Shown: piece by piece, positions 56,401-64,000 of the stretch
Layout of the letters: every line of letters starts with the position of its first letter
Position numbering within the stretch: position 1 is the first letter of the stretch
From: Phallusia mammillata
Taxonomy: Eukaryota; Chordata; Ascidiacea; Phlebobranchia; Ascidiidae
NCBI GenBank assembly: GCA_003260075.1
Contig: QLIY01000615.1
Coordinates: 12,811-76,810 of the forward strand
Direction: 5' to 3'
DNA length: 64,000 nucleotides
Position numbers and translations under genes: made by a program
The notes under the pieces: generated by a model
Told to the model about the DNA's origin: nothing
Database searches by the model: none
The model's input: the letters and a program-made list of their open reading frames with translations, nothing else

Positions 56401-59400
56401 TTCTATTAAAAATAACATCAAAATTGCTTTATTTTCACTGTAATTGGCGTGGTGTACATTGAACTGGCAGTTGTCATATACTGGGTACTGTAACGACCAT
56501 TAAACGGTTATTTGAGGCCAAGTGCTGAAGCCTTTCGTACAGACTATTTTCAGAAAACCATTCCCAAATTAATGAATTCTTACATAACCGGTTCATTAAG
56601 CGTTTAGTGGAACACGTTTCGACGTTGTATACATTATCCTTTTCTGCTTTACCATTTTTCTGCTTTACGAGTTGTTTAAATTTAAATCCGTTCTTGCCAG
56701 AGTTATAAGCGGCCAAATCGTGTAGCGAGGCCGGAAACATACCCTTTAACGTTAAAACACAACATCTCAAGGGGAACTACCTAATGATCTCCATTGATAA
56801 TTTGCTCCCTATGAGCTATGACGTAATTATTGCCCAAACAAAACTCAAATGATTTAGGCAGTGACATAGGAGGTTGCAGAAACGACATTTTTGCAACAAT
56901 GTTTGACGAAGCATTTTAAAAATCTTGAAATTTAAGCAGAAAAAATATTTTTTAAGAAAAAAACGTTTTCAAACGCAGTGGACCATAAAAAGCTATTACG
57001 TGACGTCACGCACCTGCTACATAGACAGCCCCGTCCACTGATGCGGAACCGTGTCGTTCTCGGGGGTGACTCATACTGGCCAGAGGACTCCACTGGTCGA
57101 TGTTGGAAAAGTAGACAGACACTGAATCCACTGTCATGCCGGAGTTGCTATGACCACCAGTGATGTACACGTCGTTCTTGTGCGAACACACACTACGAGA
57201 AGCGAAAGTTATGAGTAAATTTCGCCTAAGCAAATACATTTTTGGCAGTTTATTAAAAACCAATAAACCGTTCTTTGTGAAACAAAAAAGAATTTAGAAC
57301 AATGTAGGAGATTTAAACACACTCTTTAGGACATTTTACAAATACAGTCATACAATCTAATACAAAGTATCACATAATTACTGCTATGCAACTTCTAGCT
57401 CTTGGCGGCCTCGTCAAAATCACAGAGCAGGAAGTAACAGCGGTCCCAGTTTTGGAACCGCTGGTTTAGTTTACAAAAAACAAAAATATCAAGGACCTTG
57501 CATATCGCACATGAATGAAGAGACGTTTGATGGCAAGAATAGCGATTGGTAAAAGGTTTCCTTAAATCGTAGTTTTTTACATACAGAGTTTTCAGTTTTA
57601 CACGTCCAAAAACATAAGGTATTAAACTGTAAACATATTTACTCGTGCAATTTGGATAATAAAAACACCGCGAATCCGATCATTTGGATGATAAAAAATG
57701 TTTAGAAATGTACATAAATATTTTTTGACCCGAATTTTCATTTCGTACACTTAAAAAAATAACGCTGAAATCTTCATATGCCTAGCAACCAACAGTAGTT
57801 ACCTGTAGCTGTGCATCGATGCGTGACAAGTGGAAATATCACCGAGTGAAATCCAATCGCGTTTTAATGGATGGTAACATTCAGTGTATAGGAGACGGCG
57901 GTTGTTGCAGATTCCTCCTACCACGACAAGTACTTCGCTGATGCCTGTTGGAAAATCACAGTAAATGTTAGGGATGTGTCAAAACTGCAAATGTTCTGTT
58001 TGGTCGAACACCGAGCATCTCGCGATAATGCTCGCTGCCAGCCCATTTTCAATTCTACGCTAGGTCCCAGAAGTACGCGTTTTTTTTACCTACCAACGGA
58101 TTTAAATAAACAGTCATTTTTGTTCATGGATATCTTTTCGAACACCAGTAACGTATGTTAGTTGAGTTTTGAGTATTCTGGTTTAGCTGGACATATGTTG
58201 AGGCAACTTTTGCTGAAAAATTTGGTAATTACCTGCTTGCAAACAACACTTATTTTTCGGACTGTCGTCTGGTTGTGGTTAAAACGTTAAAAAACAATAA
58301 CATTAACACAAAAAGCGTTTTGGAACACGAGCTACGGATTTGTTCATTAGTGAAAGCATGTCGCTCTAAACGTCTATTTGGGCCGTTGGTTTATCGCTAA
58401 ACAAAAAGTGTTATGCGTTAAAAATCTTGATACAATGATGCTAATTTTGTCGCAAGTAATTTACAAAATGGTTTTGATGCATGGAAAACCACATTGAACT
58501 TACGCATCACATACAAAACATGCGAAAGCAAAAACAAGATCCAGTGTCGTTTTTTGTCTTGAACTAAGTTTTTCGACAACTCAATTTAAATCGTTTATTA
58601 TGTTATAACAAAACATATATGTTTTCATTGATTTATAGGTAAGCATATGACGCACTAAATTGTAAATGAAAGATTCTGACGAAAACGACGCTGGCGTAAC
58701 CGACGATTATTCCGTTTACTGTATATTGTCCTAAGACCTACTGTGTCACTTTCAATTAGTAAATATAATGACAACATGCTACAAATTTCGAAAAATGTAC
58801 AAGGCTTTAATGGACTTTTCGAACCCATGTCTTTTTCGTAGACTACATTAAATTTTTTGGTTGAGGATATTTTAGAGTGTGATTCAGGGCCAATTCCACA
58901 GTATAGGTTATATCCACACTTCCTTTAAAATACAATTGCATCCAACCGTCACCTATACATTACAAGTAGAAATTTGGACTTTATATTGAACAGTAGGCAA
59001 GGCTTGGCATCACATAGGCACTCAGTATAGCAAGGGCATAGGGGAGGTCATATGTGATAGGATGTCGACTCGTCACCGACCTTTGCTGCCAGGGTGCGTG
59101 CTTACCGTAGCAACGACGATCAATATTGCGCTACTTCCGTACGGAATTGAAAATCCCCTTTACGTGTGCTGGAAGTTGTACGTTACCGAAAAGTTAAGTG
59201 AGGTTGTATGATGAAGCGCTGATGGAAACTGACTAACTATAGAAACTAAAACGTGACATCAAATGACACGAATTGATTCCAGTTTGGAGGAAATGAGGAA
59301 GTATAGGCGTTTTCTTTTTTGACGCGCGAGGCATGTTTGTCAAAGTTAGCTGAATCTTAAGTTAAGTATAATAATGAAAATAAAGGGTCAAATCCCCCCC

Positions 59401-62400
59401 CCCTGACACGAATTGATTCCAGTTTGGAGGAAATGAGGAAGTATAGGCGTTAAGAAGACGCAAATTTATTGTTCAAACGTTTCGGCAGATGCTCATGCCA
59501 TCAGCAGTGATACAAAGGGGCACATCTGTTATTTTTATCATTAACCTTTCGAACAGATCTGCATGTAGTGTTACCAAGTTAGAGTGTTTTGAAACAAAAA
59601 CTAATCAATACAATGACCGAACTGGCCGGCTTAAACTTATACCAAACCGCACTCGATTGCTGTAAAAGTTTTCAACGACTTTAATAAAAATCCCACAAAA
59701 ATGCTGCTAGTTGCAATAAAATTTCCCCCCCCCCTTTTATCATTAACCTTTCGAACAGATCTGCATGTAGTGTTACCAAGTTCGAGGGTTTTGAAAGAAA
59801 AACTAATCAATACATTGACCGAACTGGTCGGTTTAAACTTACAACAAACCGCACTCGATTGCTTAAAGGTTTTTGGAAGTCAACAACTTTATTTAAAATC
59901 CCACAAAAATGCTGCTAGTTGCAATAAAAATCAAATGACTTAGAATGTATGTCGCATGTTTACCAGGCGTTTGTCGTTACCCACAAAAACTTTACATAAT
60001 ACGACCAGCAACTGCTAAAATGTAATATTTGGGAGAAATTTTTACTAGACCCTCCAAACTGTTACGGCATGTCACAAAAACAACGCCAGCAACTGTTAGG
60101 TAAAAAACGCTAAAAGTTCATATTTTTTTATCAAACGCTTGAATTTACCCCCTAAAGAGTTAGAGCTATGTACAAAAATTCCGCAATCATTTTTTAAGGT
60201 AAAATACCTCACAGGTCAAATTTTATTAGATGCTTGGATTTACCCCGTTAAGGCATGCTGTTAAAAATACCGCCAATGACTGATAAAGGTAAAAAAAATA
60301 TTGCAAGTTCGAATTTTAACAGACGCTTGGCACACCCTTCAAAACCGTTAGGTATGGGGTAACTCTAACTGCAACAAATACCGCCAGCATTTGTGAAAAG
60401 GCGAAATGGGTTCGTTGCCACAGTCAACCCTAACAAAAATAGGAAACTACTGCATTAAGGGAAAACCCACCAGAAGCGGCTCGCGGTCGGGTGTGGGGAA
60501 GACGACTCTGTTTCCATTCACTACTTCCCCCAGCGTGATATTTACAAGCTTCGGCAATGATTTCCTGGACTTCGTCGCTTCCCTGCGCAAAAACAACCGG
60601 TTGGGTGAAGATAACAGGAAAAAATATGTCCGTTTTCGCTTCATGGGATTAGGAGAAACTGATAATGATATTCATACAAAACATGTGGATTATAATTTAT
60701 AGGCAAGACAGAACCGTAAGCTGGACCAGAGTTGTAAACGGGCCTGAAACTGGAGCCCAAAAACGAGCAGTTGCACAAACTGACCCGAGCGTTAAATTTG
60801 CATATTCATGATCTGCTAACATATGTAACTGGTGTTCGAAAGGGTGTCTATGAACAAAAACGAATGATTTTTCAAATGCACTAGGTGGTGGAAAAACGCC
60901 TAAAACGTAGAAAGAGGATTTTTTGTGACGTCATAATTCACCGAGCGTGCTCGGCCGAGCACCGAGCATTAAAGTGAGATGCTCGGTGCTCAACTAAACA
61001 GAACATTTGCAGNTGTAATGCTCGGTGCTCGGCCGAGCAGTTGCACAAACTGACCCGAGCGCTAAATTTGCATATTCATGACCTGCTAACATATGTAACT
61101 GGTGTTCGAAAGGGTGTCTATGAACAAAAACGAATGATTTTTCAAATGCACTAGGTGGTGGAAAAACGCGTACTTTATGGGCATGTACAGCTTAATAAAG
61201 AGGCCTTGTATAGAGCTAAAAGAGGCCTTGTAGAGCTAAAACGTAGAAAGGGGATTTTTTGTGACGTCATAATTCACCGAGCGTGCTCGGCCGAGCACCG
61301 AGCATTAAAGTGANAAAAAAGAAAAAAAAATACGGACAAAAACAATATGTGTCCCCTTCATAGAAGGGGACCCATAATAAACAATTACAGTGGTTTGGTT
61401 TGCATAGTATAGACTGGGTAAATATCGTTCAAACCTGACCATTCAACTGGTTCGCATTTTATTGCAATAAACTCAATAAATTGCATGGTTTGATTAGTAG
61501 ATTGTGTACTTTAGAGAAGCCCTTTTTAAATGCACAAAAGTTTTACAATTCCTATGTCGTCCCCTGTACAAATAACAAAGTTGCCAGCGATGTAGAATAA
61601 AACGTAGACCCATAGTGACCTTTATAAAACATTTTCGCGGTGTAAAAAGGACTATAGATATGCAGATAAAGGGAACTTCGGGTCGTTTTTCACGTTTCCG
61701 AACGTTTGAAATTTAACACGTGTCCAATAGTGTATCCAGACCCCCCCCCCAAATAACAAAGTTGCCAGCGATGTAGAATAAAACGTAGACCCATAGTGCC
61801 CTTTATAAAACATTTTCGCGGTGTAAAAAGGACTATAGAGATGTAGATGAGGGGAACTTTGGGTCGTTTTACACGTTTCCGAACGTTTGAAATTTAACAC
61901 GTGTTCAATGGTGTCTCCAGGCCTCATACTGTCACGGCAATAACCGGTTCCTATTCGTATTTACATGAAGTATCTTCATTTTACTACAGTATCTGGCGGT
62001 GGTTTAATATTTCGGCTGGCATAAAAGGTCGTTCAATACATTTTATCCTTTACTCGCAACGTTTTTTTGTCACCAATAAGTTTTGCAAGAAACGTGGCCC
62101 CCCCCCCACTACAGTATCTGGCGGTGGTTTAATATTTCGGCTGGCATAAAAGGTCATTCAATACATTTTATCCTTTACTCGCAACGTTTTTTTTTTGTCA
62201 CCAATATGTTTTGCAAGAAACGTGTTCTTACGATACTTTATATTAAAGTTTTTCGAAGAACAGTATAGATTCATAATACGTAATTCAAAAAGTAGTTTAA
62301 CCACGTTTCTTTCAAAACATAGTGGTGACAAAAAAACGTTGCGAGTAATGAATAAAGTGTACTGAAAACGTTTATGCAATATGTTTTTCAAGAATTTTAG

Positions 62401-63317
62401 GGTTTTACTATTTTTTTAATTGCGTAGTTTGAAGCTTCATACTAAAGATTAAAAACTAACTTTTTCAAAATAAATGTTCTATTTTGTAAAACAAAGTGTT
62501 TAAATAACTTTTATTAATGTAACTTTATATCCCCCCCCCCACTAACTTTAAAAAAAATAAATGTACTATTTTGTGAAAATAAGATGTTCCAATAACTTTA
62601 TTAATGTAACTTTATAATAACGATTGTATTTTTTCAAGTGCTTTGGCGTTAGTCATTTACTCAGTTTAACACCCCCCCCCCTTTATATTAAAGTTTTTCG
62701 AAGAACAGTATAGATTCATAATACGTAATATATAACGTAACATAGTGGTGACAAAAAAGTTGTGAGTAATGGATAAAGTGTACTGAAAACGTTTATGCAA
62801 TATGTTTTTCAAGAATTTTATGGTTTTACTATTTTTTGAATTACGTATTTTGAAGCTTCATACTAAAGATTAAAAACTAACTTTAAAAAAAATAAATGTA
62901 CTATTTTGTGAAAATAAGATTTACGAGTTGTTTAAATTTAAANACAAAAGCAAAACGTGAAGGGAGCTTTTTGTTATAGCGATTATACTATGTTACAGAT
63001 GTTTTAACAATCACTGTGGTCATTATTAGTACGGCTTTGTTTTCGAAGTCTGTACATACTGTTCCACTACCACCACTGTGCATAGCTTACACATTTTTTT
63101 TGATTTTTTGGGATCTGAGTTTAGACATAACAAGGCCAGTTTTGGGGGAGAGATAAGTTACAATAATGACACACACGCATTGGCCAAGTCTAAGGTCATT
63201 TTTTACCTGGAACATCGGATACTTTGCGACGACATCGAAGAGAAATCGAGGACTGACGAAAAAAAGTCGAACAGATCCGAGAACAGCTGCTGCATGAGAC
63301 TTTCGTGATTCTTCAAA
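50487..63317 (-). CDS. Kelch-like protein (BACK and kelch repeats; BTB part beyond window)
   Basis: KLHL proteins are substrate adaptors for Cullin-3 ubiquitin ligases. Exons in transcript order: 63207-63317, 60471-60582, 57803-57944, 57014-57192, 55632-55757, 53445-53565, 51637-51806, 50487-50656. All eight join GT-AG with correct phase. The first two encode the end of a BACK domain: GSVRLFFVSPRFLFDVVAKY, then DEVQEIIAEACKYH and RLPHTRPR. The rest form about six kelch blades: EVLVVVGGICNNRR, KNDVYITGGHSNSG with DQWSPLASM and RHGSASV, NRWEKVKPLPKRCYSPG, LYVIGGVSMTEEA, FRYDPSTCTLEQW, GKLVISGGQKGSTTLN. The blade motif (GG, then Y, then W) is evident but several positions are diverged. The 5' exons with BTB lie right of 64000. 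Vertebrate orthologue not assigned. The 53445 exon end is duplicated by allelic overlap at 53310-53334. Confidence 0.88.
50778..50852. repeat. GCTCGGTGCTC-type dispersed repeat, copy 1
   Basis: Contains AAAACTGCAATTGTTTTGTTTGGTCGAGTACCGAGCATCTCACG, matching copies at about 57976-58036 and, inverted, 60975-61015. In a kelch-gene intron. Confidence 0.55.
50909..51322. mobile_element. hAT-like non-autonomous element (CAGGGGTCC family), copy 2
   Basis: Starts CAGGGGTCCGCAAATAC and carries ATTGCTCTAAATT, CGCGACCCAAGCATTTTGTTAG and GTCTCGCGACCCAAATTTGG, the reverse of the 8316-8660 copy. Its far end is truncated. In the last kelch-gene intron. Confidence 0.55.
52545..52600 (-). repeat. CTGATGA / GACGTCGAAACG motif, Penelope-like remnant candidate
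   Basis: Minus strand reads CCTGATGACGGCATC then GGGACGTCGAAACGTCG. A related, more decayed motif is at 54895-54940 (minus), where the upstream AGTTTTTAT context is also shared. Family assignment is tentative. Confidence 0.4.
53211..53463. repeat. Allelic overlap at a kelch exon (filler 53335-53344)
   Basis: 53211-53334 and 53345-53463 are two versions of one intron plus exon end, differing at a few bases. Confidence 0.85.
54250..54890. repeat. Block with three fillers and shuffled allelic pieces
   Basis: Fillers at 54311-54320, 54579-54589 and 54653-54667. 54250-54310 matches 54321-54371; 54590-54652 matches 54829-54890, with an intervening piece 54668-54828. Intronic to the kelch gene. 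Confidence 0.75.
57976..58050. repeat. GCTCGGTGCTC-type dispersed repeat, copy 2
   Basis: CAAAACTGCAAATGTTCTG, TTTGGTCGAACACCGAGCATC and ATGCTCGCTG blocks match copies 1 and 3. Confidence 0.55.
59264..59935. repeat. Two allelic overlaps (fillers 59394-59403 and 59725-59734)
   Basis: 59264-59310 recurs at 59404-59450, and 59530-59724 recurs at 59735-59935. A hammerhead-like minus-strand motif (CTGATGGCATG...TGCCGAAACG) is at 59475-59510. Confidence 0.75.
60755..61314. repeat. Duplicated segment with palindromic GCTCGGCCGAGC repeats and two n joins
   Basis: 60755-60990 and 61040-61313 share TTGCACAAACTGACCCGAGC through GAGCGTGCTCGGCCGAGCAC. The palindrome CTCGGCCGAG and its inverse surroundings recur around the n at 61013. 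An extra 61170-61240 insert (AAGAGGCCTTG repeated) distinguishes the second copy. Confidence 0.65.
61565..62222. repeat. Two allelic overlaps (fillers 61741-61750 and 62098-62107)
   Basis: 61565-61740 with 61751-61921, and 61983-62097 with 62108-62222, are SNP-level duplicates. Confidence 0.8.
62238..62943. repeat. Allelic pieces around fillers 62531-62540 and 62672-62681
   Basis: 62682-62925 repeats 62238-62530 with an indel, and 62541-62616 repeats the end of the first piece. The block closes at the n at 62943. Confidence 0.75.
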
Positions 63318-63446
63318 CTTAAAAAACAACAAGGGATTAAAATAGTACAACGCGGATATTTAAAAATACGGACTTGGCAACGTACCAGCAGCCAATATCT
63401 ATTTTTGACCTCCTATAGAGGGTAGGCATGGCAATTTTAGAGCGTG

Positions 63447-63567
63447 TTCGGGGGTCTGTGTGGTATATTTAAATGCATATTTTGGCACAATTTCAGGTAC
63501 CCCCCCCCCCGTGTTCGGGGGTCTGTGTGGTATATTTAAATGCATATTTTGGCACAACTTCAGGTGA
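63447..63567. repeat. Short allelic overlap (filler 63500-63510)
   Basis: GTGTTCGGGGGTCTGTGTGG through TTCAGGT occurs on both sides of the run. The remaining 63568-64000 shows no exon. Confidence 0.8.
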
Positions 63568-64000
63568 ATAACTACCATGCGTGTAAATTTAAATGCATTT
63601 TTAAAACATTCTTTGTTAGCCACAATGTGGCAATAGACAACAATATGTTACAATGCATAGTACACATACATGTCAACAATTACCGTTTTAATGGTTTCGT
63701 GTCTCTTAGCTACTATGTAAAAATCTTGAATAATTTTATTTAGTACATGTGATGTAATAGTCGTTTTCAAATTTTATACTTTTTAAAGGGGGAAGGTTAA
63801 ACTACTGGATCACTTGGGGTCAAAAGAGCTGCAGTGCGCACAACTTTAGGCCCCGATATTTTATGCGTTATACTACCCTTTTTTGACCCAATCAGAGAAA
63901 AAAAAACGAGCGATAGTGCAGAGAAGGTACAATAAAAAACCAATAAAAAAAGACATACAAAAAGGATATGTGTCCCATTATGTGTCGGGAACCCATTATA

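Noticed and set aside
61013-61320. CRISPR-like array of GCTCGGTGCTC repeats
   Set aside because: Repeats are few, inverted relative to each other and not regularly spaced, in a eukaryotic intron with assembly joins.

Overview
This window is animal nuclear DNA: AT-rich, made of split genes with short GT-AG introns, and carrying many small DNA-transposon and retroelement remnants. Four gene families are recognised with confidence from spliced translations: MED27 (minus), ERCC4/XPF (plus), midnolin (minus) and a BACK-plus-kelch protein (minus). Compact introns, this gene content and very high heterozygosity fit an invertebrate chordate such as an ascidian, but the sequence alone does not prove the species.

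The sequence is a poorly collapsed diploid draft. About 34 short C or G runs, nearly all 10-13 nt, and six long ones (50-99 nt) behave like N gaps rewritten as C (or as G where the piece was reversed). Beside most short runs the same sequence appears twice with SNP-level differences: two allelic contig ends laid end to end. Five single n bases (805, 23152, 61013, 61314, 62943) mark other joins. Exon duplications and poly-Pro or poly-Gly stretches are therefore mostly artefacts, and some contigs are out of order or inverted.

Layout. 1-285: 3' end of a LINE reverse-transcriptase ORF. 528-2439 (+): transmembrane segment and tyrosine-motif-rich cytoplasmic tail of an unidentified receptor. 2.4-5.3 kb: no convincing gene. 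5344-10348 (-): MED27, complete, seven exons. 10349-10698: short divergent promoter interval. 10699-21579 (+): ERCC4, about 19 exons, complete except for a hole in the helicase-like part. 21.6-23.15 kb: ERCC4 3' flank in two allelic versions. 23153-25087 (-): an unrecognised four-exon gene, open at its 3' end. 25.7-29.9 kb: scrambled allelic contigs with one possible 3' exon. 31077-48384 (-): midnolin, 13 coding exons with a 5.6-kb third intron. 50487-63317 (-): kelch-repeat protein whose 5' (BTB) part lies beyond the right edge.

The genes are unrelated housekeeping or regulatory functions (transcription mediator, nucleotide-excision repair, proteasomal turnover, ubiquitin-ligase adaptor) and show no pathway-level clustering. 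The most informative observations are a hAT-type MITE present in one ERCC4 haplotype and absent from the other, a second MITE with an intact 8-bp target duplication, the tyrosine-motif receptor tail, the full midnolin domain order, and a recurring CTGATGA-hairpin-GAAA motif reminiscent of hammerhead ribozymes in Penelope-like elements.
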